Shown: piece by piece, positions 43,401 to 50,818 of the stretch
Layout: every line of letters starts with the position of its first letter
Position numbering within the stretch: position 1 is the stretch's first letter
Assembly (NCBI RefSeq): GCF_003260995.1
Contig: NZ_CP030040.1
Coordinates: forward strand, 2,837,176-2,901,175
DNA: 64,000 bases
Direction: 5' to 3'
Origin: Acetobacterium sp. KB-1
GTDB taxonomy: Bacteria; Bacillota; Clostridia; Eubacteriales; Eubacteriaceae
Translations under genes and position numbers: made by a program
Notes under the pieces: model-generated
Databases searched by the model: none
The model's input: only the letters and a program-made list of their open reading frames with translations
What the model was told of the DNA's origin: nothing

Positions 43401-44035
43401 ACCCGATGACCGATATTGGGCTGCACCCCGATAAATACGGGCTGACAATTTACGATAAACAGGGACTGGGCTGTATTTCTGATTACCCGATTATGGATAG
43501 CGAAACCATGGATCGTCGGGAGATCATGGCGGCCTATCAAGAATACCTTCAGAGCTTTGTCGATGAGATCAAGATCATGCTTAGCGATGGCGAACTGGGT
43601 CATGAGGATATTTTAAGGTGCTATCAAACATCGATGGCTTCAAATGGGCCCAAATATTGGATTAATATTATTTCTCATCATAAGCCGACCTTAACCGCTT
43701 ATTACACGATGCTGGCCCGGGAATCCGCCAGCCGGGTTATCGATGTCGATCCGGCTGAGCTGCCGAATTGGCGACCTCAGCGAATGATTGAGATGTGGCG
43801 GGATGTCGATTTTTCCCAGGGCTATCCACTGTTATGGGGTGAGGCATTGTCACCCTTTGAATACGAAATTATGAAATACTGTACCGGCAAAAGTACCATC
43901 TTTAGCATTGCTGAGATCCTTTATGAGCGATTCGGAAAACCATTTAATGAGGGTGTGGATGAATTAATGGAGCGGATCATTGAAACTCTGAAAGTTTTTG
44001 ATAAAAAATATTGGTTGCTTGTTGTTCCGTACTAG
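40433..44035 (+). CDS. Tandem B12-binding radical SAM RiPP maturase (two modules in one chain)
   Basis: 1200 residues containing two complete enzymes. Module 1 (about 1-590) has a cobalamin-binding Rossmann domain (FIGGPQTVGLGEDFL), a radical SAM barrel whose cluster cysteines are Cys197, 201 and 204 in GRGCPFHCSFCYEGG, and a C-terminal PqqD-like segment at about 523-582. Module 2 (about 620-1200) repeats the order with LIGGPEAISLDEDDL, Cys807, 811 and 814 in SRGCPYHCVFCHEGA, and another PqqD-like end (LSPFEYEIMKYCTGKSTIF). Cobalamin-dependent members of this class often C-methylate unactivated carbons of peptide cores. It is the first gene of the RiPP operon. The start is GTG with GGAGG six bases upstream. 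Confidence 0.88.
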   Translation: MKTINLKLMLIHRGTRTHSITQIEPIGHMSLAEMMASKGLDVAVFSGELLRGLEFLDRSGADKNTVVGLYCDYENQSAVLSFTKEIKKRYGAIVFIGGPQTVGLGEDFLRASQADAIMRGEGEYSLYEAIHAIQNEARERWENISGMCSFRNDGSYYDNDIYPAIENLDELPIITGTIKSAQHQGINHMAVMSGRGCPFHCSFCYEGGNSKNVRRRSVENVMKEIRCRLKQNPNVKYIFFGDDTFTLDKERVRTFCDQLKELRKEHDFVWFADAHVNIVIKYPEIVKMMVDAGLVRMQIGIESCNQHIIDIYNKKIKREGLFDVIEICHAAGLPQLVGNIIIGGALETRETLDFTFDTVNEMIKAGRGMVEVVSTFYMPFPETAMSKDPAAFGIIVKDEKALTSVGDFPVIETKTLSIEEICAARNAFFEENIRLMRKMLNDGEIPDAVILQSYALSEKYGLSGMWQGLAYSRYPYFDAQYKARVRGDKLTKDYPGETVFATHPQRIALLSLTPELAAEIPALNGFVYSPFEFEVLKYSSGKLAMFEMAKILFPEYQKSFENFDAFKLHLLDTIKKLEAVGMCVLSGSLSAKVADKEWENRGETVKKTVEDVVKNKFMLFKLSTIGMEIAGFSRNGAFLGIYGLASYLDSKGYDTIVCECRPDQAIDYLKRYPFNEICGIGFSVDFENKHVVKKVSAAITQMHNIPVLIGGPEAISLDEDDLRQSQAVAIVRGEGELAMVAVLNALKENRSLDGIAGICYLNEKGEYIDMGEGPVVENLDELPFPAYHKSITPIDYASLYLMSSRGCPYHCVFCHEGALKRPMRQRSVANVIAEMKHFLLKYPELSYFKFCDDTLVTDPKWLDTFCREAKALQAVKPFQFYCEADVVSLSRRPEVLKLMVDAGLNRLQIGIETVDKAMLKIYRKNISPEMVETVVKAAYDAGVQQVFGALLVGGPFENREHIEKNKAFGAKLLRLGPGMMEIAPSIVMPYPMTDIGLHPDKYGLTIYDKQGLGCISDYPIMDSETMDRREIMAAYQEYLQSFVDEIKIMLSDGELGHEDILRCYQTSMASNGPKYWINIISHHKPTLTAYYTMLARESASRVIDVDPAELPNWRPQRMIEMWRDVDFSQGYPLLWGEALSPFEYEIMKYCTGKSTIFSIAEILYERFGKPFNEGVDELMERIIETLKVFDKKYWLLVVPY

Positions 44036-44038
44036 AAA

Positions 44039-45763
44039 ATGGGTAATAAAATGAAAATACTACTTAGCAATGTGTCAAAAAAATACGAAACAAGCGCTCA
44101 TGATTATTTGGGACTCTTTTATCTGGCCGGAGCGCTGGAAGAAGCTGGGTTTGAACCCCTTGTTTTTCATGGCAAACCGGAACACCTGCTGGAACAGGTA
44201 AAAAAGAACCAGCCGGATGCCGTGGGCTTTTCCTGTGATTTTGATAATGTTCAAATTATTGAGGATTTATCTAAAAAAATAAAAGCAATCGATAATATTC
44301 CCATTGTGGTTGGTGGCCCTCAAAGCATTGGTCTGGGGCAAAAGTTTTTAGAAGACAGTCAGACCGATTTTATCTTAAGAGGCGAGGGCGAAGTGTCATT
44401 GCCGCTGCTTCTTAAGGCTGTTTTAAAAGAAGAGGGGGACTTAAGTGCGATCAACGGATTGGCAATGATCAAAGACGGGATTTTCAGAGAAACCCCGCCG
44501 GAAATTATCTCCGATCTGGATGCCCTGCCGCTGCCGGCCTATCACGCCTCACTACATATTGATCACGCTTATGGCAAGTTGATTTTTACTGGTCGGGGCT
44601 GTCCTTATCAATGTGCCTATTGTGCGCCCAGTCCTGGCAAGCACAAGGTTCGGTTGCGCAGCATGCCGTTAGTGCTGGAAGAAATCAGACTAAACCTAAA
44701 AAACAATCCGGATTTAAATTATATTATTATCATGGACGATACCTTTACCCTCAATCGGGAGCGGATTGAAGCATTTTGTCAAGGGATGAAAGAAATTAGA
44801 AAAGACCGCGATCTGGTCTGGTATTGCGAATGTCATGTGGGCCGAATCAAAGACTGGATGGATATTCTGCCGACGATGATTGAGGCCGGGCTGATCCGCT
44901 TGCAGATTGGTATTGAGTCTGGTGATCAGAAGGTTGTTAACCAATACAACAAGCATGTACAGATTGATGACATCATTGAATTTGTGACTTACGCTGCCGA
45001 CTGTGGACTGACCCAAATTGCTACTAACTTTATTGTCGGCGGTCCTGAGGAAGAAGAGGGGGCAACCGCGACGCTGATAAAAACCCTGATTAATCAGGCT
45101 CCCGGGGTTATTGATATTATTACTGGCTTTTTAAGAGCTTATCCCGGTACCCCGATCTTTGAGAATCCTGAAAAATTTAATTTACAACTGCATGATCAGT
45201 CAGGTCGCTTATCTGGCGATGACTATCCTTTTGTTACGCCATTGGGATATAGCCAGGATCAGGTGATGAAAAACCGTCAAGAACTCAATAAGGTCATTCG
45301 GCAAAGCATGCAACATAAAATCAAAAATCATGAATTAAAACAAAATGCGGTAATGAAACAGTTTAAAGCCGCCCTGAATTATGGTATTAGGAGCCGCTGG
45401 TTTGAGGAAATTTCTGCCAATCCAAGAGCCTATGAATATTATTATGTCTTGTATTTGAATGAAGGACAGGCTTTTGAGCCCGCTCTGGATTTCACCCGGG
45501 ACTACCCACAGCGTACCTTTGAATTGTGGCGCACCATGACCTTTACCGAAGGTTTTCCCAAACTTGACGGTATGGCGCTTTCGCCGCTGGAATATGAGCT
45601 ACTGCTGCGTTGTGCCGGAAAAAGAAGCCTGGCCGAGTTAGAAACTGAATTGTTTTTAAGGTTCGGTGGTCCCTATCAAAACCAGGCCGAATTCCATGAA
45701 AAATTAGTTGATATTTTATATCAATTTAATTTTAAATATTGGTTAACCCATTTTATGATTTAG
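44039..45763 (+). CDS. B12-binding radical SAM RiPP maturase
   Basis: 574 residues. The cobalamin domain covers about 1-140 (AVGFSCDFDNVQ, VVGGPQSIGLGQKFL). The iron-sulfur motif is GRGCPYQCAYCAPSP with Cys188, 192 and 195; the residues after the last Cys differ from the CYEGG or CFEGG of its siblings. The SAM barrel continues with IIMDDTFTLNRERIEAFCQGM and LIRLQIGIESGDQKVV. The C-terminal segment from about 512 (LSPLEYELLLRCAGKRSLAEL) is PqqD-like. It starts three bases after the tandem enzyme with no good ribosome site; an ATG four codons later is an alternative. The precursor gene follows directly. Confidence 0.88.
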   Translation: MGNKMKILLSNVSKKYETSAHDYLGLFYLAGALEEAGFEPLVFHGKPEHLLEQVKKNQPDAVGFSCDFDNVQIIEDLSKKIKAIDNIPIVVGGPQSIGLGQKFLEDSQTDFILRGEGEVSLPLLLKAVLKEEGDLSAINGLAMIKDGIFRETPPEIISDLDALPLPAYHASLHIDHAYGKLIFTGRGCPYQCAYCAPSPGKHKVRLRSMPLVLEEIRLNLKNNPDLNYIIIMDDTFTLNRERIEAFCQGMKEIRKDRDLVWYCECHVGRIKDWMDILPTMIEAGLIRLQIGIESGDQKVVNQYNKHVQIDDIIEFVTYAADCGLTQIATNFIVGGPEEEEGATATLIKTLINQAPGVIDIITGFLRAYPGTPIFENPEKFNLQLHDQSGRLSGDDYPFVTPLGYSQDQVMKNRQELNKVIRQSMQHKIKNHELKQNAVMKQFKAALNYGIRSRWFEEISANPRAYEYYYVLYLNEGQAFEPALDFTRDYPQRTFELWRTMTFTEGFPKLDGMALSPLEYELLLRCAGKRSLAELETELFLRFGGPYQNQAEFHEKLVDILYQFNFKYWLTHFMI

Positions 45764-45787
45764 CCAAAAAATTTAAGGAGGAAGAAC

Positions 45788-46060
45788 ATGAGTATTGATG
45801 GAGCAAGAGCGTTGGCCGCAAAAGTATTAACCGATGAGGCATTGGCAAAACAACTGGATGAAGCAAAAACTGGGGCAGAATTTGACGCAGTGGTTGCAAA
45901 ATTAGGTTACAGCTGTACTGCTGATGAATTTCATGCTGCTTTTAAAGAAGCACAAGCCAAACAACCAATCACAGATGATCAATTGGATCAGGCTGCTGGC
46001 GGTTTAAGTATTGTTGGCGTGGATTATGCCTTTACAGCAACACAAACAGCGAGAGCTTAA
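45788..46060 (+). CDS. Nif11-type RiPP precursor peptide
   Basis: 90 residues. Residues 1-72 form a Nif11-family leader: short acidic/alanine-rich helices (GARALAAKVLTDEALAKQLD, AEFDAVVAKLGYSCTADEF) followed by the cleavage region DDQLDQAAGG. The Gly-Gly at 71-72 is the expected cut site of the C39 peptidase-exporter encoded later in the cluster. The predicted core is LSIVGVDYAFTATQTARA. It contains no Cys, and its Ser/Thr residues are not in a lanthipeptide arrangement, so C-methylation or another radical change is more likely than thioether rings. AAGGAGG lies five bases before the ATG, the best ribosome site of the cluster, and a strong hairpin follows the stop. Confidence 0.9.
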   Translation: MSIDGARALAAKVLTDEALAKQLDEAKTGAEFDAVVAKLGYSCTADEFHAAFKEAQAKQPITDDQLDQAAGGLSIVGVDYAFTATQTARA

Positions 46061-46068
46061 TAAGCGAA

Positions 46069-46130
46069 GAAGGGGTTCTGCCCCTTCGAAGGCTGTCGGT
46101 GCTAGGTTATTTTGACAGCCTTCGAAGGGG
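46069..46130 (+). promoter_or_regulatory. Intercistronic hairpins between precursor and maturase genes
   Basis: A seventeen-base arm at 46081-46097 (CCCCTTCGAAGGCTGTC) is perfectly repeated in inverse at 46114-46130 with a sixteen-base loop. The first seven bases of that arm can instead pair with GAAGGGG at 46069-46075, so two structures compete. There is no T-run, so this is not a plain terminator. The 3' arm ends in the purine-rich GGGG that begins the ribosome site region of the next gene (ATG 46143). The likely roles are protecting the precursor mRNA and lowering translation of the downstream enzyme. Confidence 0.75.
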
Positions 46131-46142
46131 GAGAAAGAGACG

Positions 46143-47894
46143 ATGGAACTATTATTGATTAAATCACATCGCTATGTCAGCGGTTATATTCCCGGCAGTA
46201 ATCTGGGAATGAATATATTGATCCAACTCTTAAGACAAAAAGGCTATCAGGTTGAGATGTTTCAGGGTTATGCCAAAGAAGCATTGAATTATGTTGTCGA
46301 TTTGATGAAACAAGAAGACATACCCAAAATCATCGGTTTCTACTGTGATTTTAACAATGTTCACTGGGTGAAAACATTTGCTCAGGAAGTAAAAAAACGC
46401 TATCCCGAGGTGATCCTGCTGGCCGGAGGGCCGCAAACCGCTGGGATGGATGCCAAATTTTTAAAAGAAACCGCCATTGCGGCGGCCTGTATCGGCGAGG
46501 GTGAAGAAACCATTCTGGAGTTGATGGATTATTTTATCAAAAACAAAGGTTCTCTCAATGAAATTCAAGGAATTATTTATCTCGATAAAACAGGAACCCT
46601 GGTGGAAACCGAACCACGAAAGCCTCCGGAAGAACTGGATGATATTCCCTGGCCGGATATTACGCTGACCAACGATTATAAGTATTATCAGTTGCTACCG
46701 ATCTTGACTGGTCGGGGTTGTCCCTTTGGTTGTACCTTCTGTTATGAAGGGGCTAATGCCAAAAGGGTTCGGCGTCATTCGGTGCCATCCCTGATGACTG
46801 AAATCCGGGAGAATTTCAGGCGCGATCCGGCCATCAATTATATCAACTTTCTGGATGATACCTTTACGCTGGACCATAAGCGGGTTAACCAGATTTGTGA
46901 AGAAATAAAAGAGATCCGCAAAGACTATGATTTTGTCTGGTTTGCCAGTGCTCACATCTCAACGATTGATAAGCATCGGGAGATGGCAAAAAATATGGCG
47001 GTGGCAGGGCTAAAAAAAATATTCTTTGGTTTGGAATCCGGCAGTGATAGGGTTTTAAAGAGTTACAATAAAAAAATAAACAAAAAAATGGTGGTGGATG
47101 TCATTGACCATTGTGTTGAATCGGGGATTCATGGCATTTCTGGCAACATTATTATTGGCGGTCCCCACGAAACGGCGGGAACCATTAAAGAATCTGAAGA
47201 TTTGATTATGGAATTGCTTTACCGGGCTCCGGGACAGTTTGAAACGGCTTATTTTTCATTTCTGCCCTATCCCAAGACGCCCATTACGCTTAATCCGAAG
47301 AAATTTGGGATGGAAATCTATGAGGAACTGATTGATTGTTGCAATGAGGATATTCCCCTTTCCCGCACCAAAGAACTGGATTTTACGGATCTGATCAATA
47401 TTCGCTTGCAGGCCAACAAACGACTCCAGAATGAAATGCGCAAAATCTATTTTGATGGAAAAATCCCCGAAGCGGTGATTCTGGATTCCTACCGACTGGG
47501 TCGACAATACGGGGTTTTTACCCGTTGGAATGACTATGTCTATAAAAATATTCCGATTGATGATGCGTATTGGAAAATGCGCGCCTCGGATGAGTATGTT
47601 TTGAGTGTTGAGTTGGGAAAAAATAATGAAGCGGCGATTGTCCACCGAACCTTTGAACTGTGGCTTTACACCGATGTCAGTGGTAAAAAACCACAGATAT
47701 TTGATCAGGAACTGGATGAAATTGACGATACCCTGCTAAAATTATGCAATGGCAAGCTGTCAAAAAAAGAAGTTCTGCAACAGGGGAAAATGAAACTCGA
47801 TCCGCAGGGAAAAAATGCCAATTTCTATCGCCAGGCACAGCAAGCCCTTGATAAATTGGAGGGGAATAAGTGGATTTTATACCGGAAGCCTTAA
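46143..47894 (+). CDS. B12-binding radical SAM RiPP maturase
   Basis: 583 residues. The N-terminal cobalamin-binding region includes IIGFYCDFNNVHWV and LLAGGPQTAGMDAKFL. The cluster-binding Cys193, 197 and 200 are in GRGCPFGCTFCYEGANAK. Barrel landmarks are INFLDDTFTLDHKRV and LKKIFFGLESGSDRVL. A C-terminal segment from about 522 (LDEIDDTLLKLCNGKLSKKEV) is PqqD-like but more diverged. It is separated from the precursor gene by the hairpin region. Its last 25 bases overlap the next enzyme gene, pointing to coupled translation. The modification site on the core is unknown. Confidence 0.88.
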   Translation: MELLLIKSHRYVSGYIPGSNLGMNILIQLLRQKGYQVEMFQGYAKEALNYVVDLMKQEDIPKIIGFYCDFNNVHWVKTFAQEVKKRYPEVILLAGGPQTAGMDAKFLKETAIAAACIGEGEETILELMDYFIKNKGSLNEIQGIIYLDKTGTLVETEPRKPPEELDDIPWPDITLTNDYKYYQLLPILTGRGCPFGCTFCYEGANAKRVRRHSVPSLMTEIRENFRRDPAINYINFLDDTFTLDHKRVNQICEEIKEIRKDYDFVWFASAHISTIDKHREMAKNMAVAGLKKIFFGLESGSDRVLKSYNKKINKKMVVDVIDHCVESGIHGISGNIIIGGPHETAGTIKESEDLIMELLYRAPGQFETAYFSFLPYPKTPITLNPKKFGMEIYEELIDCCNEDIPLSRTKELDFTDLINIRLQANKRLQNEMRKIYFDGKIPEAVILDSYRLGRQYGVFTRWNDYVYKNIPIDDAYWKMRASDEYVLSVELGKNNEAAIVHRTFELWLYTDVSGKKPQIFDQELDEIDDTLLKLCNGKLSKKEVLQQGKMKLDPQGKNANFYRQAQQALDKLEGNKWILYRKP

Positions 47895-49573
47895 ACAAGA
47901 AGCCCGAAGTTCTGCTAATCTACACGCAACGGATGATCCGCGGACGGACCTTTGAAATGATTGAAAATCTGGGCATTCTAACGCTGGCGGCTCAACTCAA
48001 TGCCAATGGCTTTGAGGCAAAGGCTTATACGGGCATTACCACCGATGCGGTGAAAACCATTAAAAATATGAAAGACCGCCTGTTTGCGGTCTGTTTTTAC
48101 TGTGATTTTGATAATCAGTCAGCGGTGGCTGCCATCATCAGCTATTTAAAAAAACATTATCATTTTTACGTTGTGTTAGGAGGCCCTCAAACCCTCCATA
48201 TGACTGAAAAGGATCTGGGCAGCTTTCAAGCCGACGGTATTTTAAAAGGAGAAGGCGAAGAAACCCTCTTAACCTGGTTAAATGCAAAAATCAGGGGCGA
48301 AGCGGTCCTTGTTCCCGGAGAAATCCAGCCAGCTCAGAATGCTGATTACATCTATCTGGAAGACTTTTCAAAGTATGCCTTGCCCCGAAATGAAGATGTG
48401 CTTGATTATCATGAACGTCCACTGTTGTCAGTAATTACGGCCAGAGGCTGTCCCTATCGTTGTGCTTTCTGCTTTGAGGGGGGAAATTCTAAAAATTTGA
48501 GAATGCGAACAGCGAAAGATGTGCTGGATGAAATAGAAGCCCGCTTAAAAAGAAGTCAACGACCCCGGTACCTGTTTTTTTGCGATGATACCTTTACCAC
48601 CAATCCGGTCAGGCTGCGGAAAATCTTATCTGGAGTAAAACGGCTAAGGGAAAAATATGATTTTGTCTGGTTTTGTGAAGGTCATCCCGGATTTCTGGTG
48701 AAACATCTGGAATTCATTAGAGAAATGATTGACAGCGGCATGGTGCGAATGCAAATCGGCATGGAGTCCGGGGTCGACGATGTGCTCAAAGCTTATGGTA
48801 AACAGGCCAGCCCCGAGGACATCAAAAAAGTGGTTGAGATCTGCTATGCTGCCGGATTACCGCAACTAACCGGGAATTACATTATCGGCGGGGCCTTTGA
48901 AACAGCCGAAACATTGGCTACAACCACTAGAAAAGCGTTAGAATTACTGGATCTGGCCCCCGGAATGCTGGACTTATCGACAACGTTTATTATGCCCTTG
49001 CCCGGTACCCAGATTTATAATCAACCTGAAAAATTTGGGATCGTTCTGGAAGACCGGGAATGCCTTACCAACCTGGAGGATTTTCCGGTTAATCATACCA
49101 AAGAATTATCGCTGCCGGAAGTCTGCATGGGTCGCTCCCGATTTATTACCGCAGTTTCTAATAAAATGAAAGAACAATATGAACACGGTCTGATTACCAA
49201 AGAACGGATTCAAGCCGATTTCAAGCTGGCTTTTAACTATGGGATTGCCGCGGGATATCTTAAATTTATTTATGGTAAAAATAATCTGATGGTGGAGTAT
49301 TATAAAAAACTGATCGACTATCAGGGTCTTCTTAAAGAATGGCATGAACTCAGTGAGCAAGAAAAAAACACCTGGGTCATCCAGAGGATTCCTGATTTTT
49401 CGCTGTTTGATATCAATACGCTAAGTCAGTTAGAAATCGATATTCTGGCCGGCGCGGGTAGCGATACGATTGGAGAAACAGCAGAAAAACTGAGTTTATC
49501 CGCTGAGAAGATCGGCGTGTTGCTAAAAGGCCTGAGTGACCGGTATTTTGTTTTGTTCTCGCCATTTATTTAG
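47870..49573 (+). CDS. B12-binding radical SAM RiPP maturase
   Basis: 567 residues. The order is cobalamin domain (AVCFYCDFDNQSAV, VLGGPQTLHMTEKDL), then the [4Fe-4S] motif ARGCPYRCAFCFEGGNSK with Cys194, 198 and 201, barrel strands (LFFCDDTFTTNPVRL, MVRMQIGMESGVDDVL), and a degenerate PqqD-like end from about 515 (LSQLEIDILAGAGSDTIGET). The motif sequence is closest by eye to that of module 1 of the tandem enzyme. The start is GTG with GGAGGGG before it, inside the preceding gene. After its stop, 93 bases with a weak TGAGCT/AGCTCA stem separate it from the binding-protein gene. Confidence 0.88.
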   Translation: MDFIPEALNKKPEVLLIYTQRMIRGRTFEMIENLGILTLAAQLNANGFEAKAYTGITTDAVKTIKNMKDRLFAVCFYCDFDNQSAVAAIISYLKKHYHFYVVLGGPQTLHMTEKDLGSFQADGILKGEGEETLLTWLNAKIRGEAVLVPGEIQPAQNADYIYLEDFSKYALPRNEDVLDYHERPLLSVITARGCPYRCAFCFEGGNSKNLRMRTAKDVLDEIEARLKRSQRPRYLFFCDDTFTTNPVRLRKILSGVKRLREKYDFVWFCEGHPGFLVKHLEFIREMIDSGMVRMQIGMESGVDDVLKAYGKQASPEDIKKVVEICYAAGLPQLTGNYIIGGAFETAETLATTTRKALELLDLAPGMLDLSTTFIMPLPGTQIYNQPEKFGIVLEDRECLTNLEDFPVNHTKELSLPEVCMGRSRFITAVSNKMKEQYEHGLITKERIQADFKLAFNYGIAAGYLKFIYGKNNLMVEYYKKLIDYQGLLKEWHELSEQEKNTWVIQRIPDFSLFDINTLSQLEIDILAGAGSDTIGETAEKLSLSAEKIGVLLKGLSDRYFVLFSPFI

Positions 49574-49666
49574 TCTGTGGTGAGCTAAAACCGACCGCAC
49601 TGTCGATAAGTACGGGAAAGCTCAGAGCATTTTATTGCCTCAATTATAAAATCAAAGGAGTGGGAC

Positions 49667-50818
49667 ATGAAAAAAAATTGGATAATATTATCCACCCTGG
49701 GCGTTCTGGTTATTGGCGGGTTGCTTTGTTTTGGCTGTACCAGCACGGTCAAAGAAACCGGTAAGTTATCAGTGGATGTGGTTTATCCGTTCTCCCAGGA
49801 ATACAGTGCCTCCTTCAAAAATGGCATTGAACTGGCCGCCAGGGAAATCAATGATCAGGGCGGAATCCTTAACCAACCGATCGAAATCAACTACAATGAT
49901 GACGGCAACAACACCAATACGGCGGTCGAAGTGGCTACCCGGATTGCCGAAAAAGCAGGTTTTCCAATTGTTATCGGACATCGAAGCACCGATGATGTGC
50001 TAAAGGTCGGGAATATCTATAAGCAGAATAACAAGCTGCTTTTTGCGCCCATTATTGCCAGTTCAAAATTGAATCGCCCTGAAAATGAAGGCGCCTATCT
50101 CTGCGCGCCATCGGATGACGCCATGGCCGATGAAATGGTAAGAAGTATGGCCACCCAGGGAATCCAAAGAATCGCGGTTGTTCATAGCGCCGGCAATACC
50201 TATGGCAAAGATTTTATTCAAAAAGTTGAAGAACATGGTGCTGAAGTGGGCATTGAAATTGTCGATGCGGTTTCTTATCTGCCCAATCTTGATTATTTTC
50301 GTTATTATCTAAAAAAATGGGACAGTTTGGGGGTCCAGGCGATTGTTACCGCCTGTGTCGGAAATGACATTACGGTGCTTTATGAGTATCTGGAAAAAAC
50401 CGGTAACACCCGGCCAATTTTTGCCAGCTATGACATTGAGATTCAGCCCTATATTATTCCTACGAACATGAAAAATCTGACCCAGGTTACCAGTTATTTT
50501 AACAATACCGCCGCGGCTGGCCCGGAATCGGCATTTATTAAGGCTTATCAGAAAGCTTATGGGAAGAACCCGGATGTGCCAGCCGCCCAAGCCTATATGT
50601 CGCTGCATCTGGCCGCAGATGCGGCGAGTGCGGCCCAGAGTCTGGAAGTAGAAACGATAATAAAAGTGCTGGGAGAAAACAGTTTTGAGACGGTCTATGG
50701 CAGTTTAGACTTTGATAAACGGTTGATTGATGGGATTCCGGTATTTCAAAAGATTTATATCAATGATCAATTGGTGCCCAGGGAAAATTTGACGGGGGGA
50801 GGACAAAGCGGTGAGTAA
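49667..50818 (+). CDS. Branched-chain-amino-acid-type binding lipoprotein (Peripla_BP_6)
   Basis: 383 residues. The lipoprotein signal ends in LLCFGC, followed by a type I periplasmic binding fold: VVYPFSQEYSASFKNGIELAAREINDQGG, then VIGHRSTDDVLKVGNIYKQNNKLLFAPIIASS, typical of the LivJ/LivK family. No permease or ATPase of that transporter class is nearby, and the gene ends by overlapping the exporter adaptor. In this setting it may capture the matured peptide, a fragment or an amino acid, or serve immunity or sensing; that is inference. AAGGAG precedes the ATG. Confidence 0.88.
   Translation: MKKNWIILSTLGVLVIGGLLCFGCTSTVKETGKLSVDVVYPFSQEYSASFKNGIELAAREINDQGGILNQPIEINYNDDGNNTNTAVEVATRIAEKAGFPIVIGHRSTDDVLKVGNIYKQNNKLLFAPIIASSKLNRPENEGAYLCAPSDDAMADEMVRSMATQGIQRIAVVHSAGNTYGKDFIQKVEEHGAEVGIEIVDAVSYLPNLDYFRYYLKKWDSLGVQAIVTACVGNDITVLYEYLEKTGNTRPIFASYDIEIQPYIIPTNMKNLTQVTSYFNNTAAAGPESAFIKAYQKAYGKNPDVPAAQAYMSLHLAADAASAAQSLEVETIIKVLGENSFETVYGSLDFDKRLIDGIPVFQKIYINDQLVPRENLTGGGQSGE

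Noticed and set aside
49574-49666. TGAGCT/AGCTCA stem after the last maturase as a terminator
   Set aside because: Only six pairs with a loop of nearly 30 bases and no proper T-run; read-through into the lipoprotein gene is more likely.
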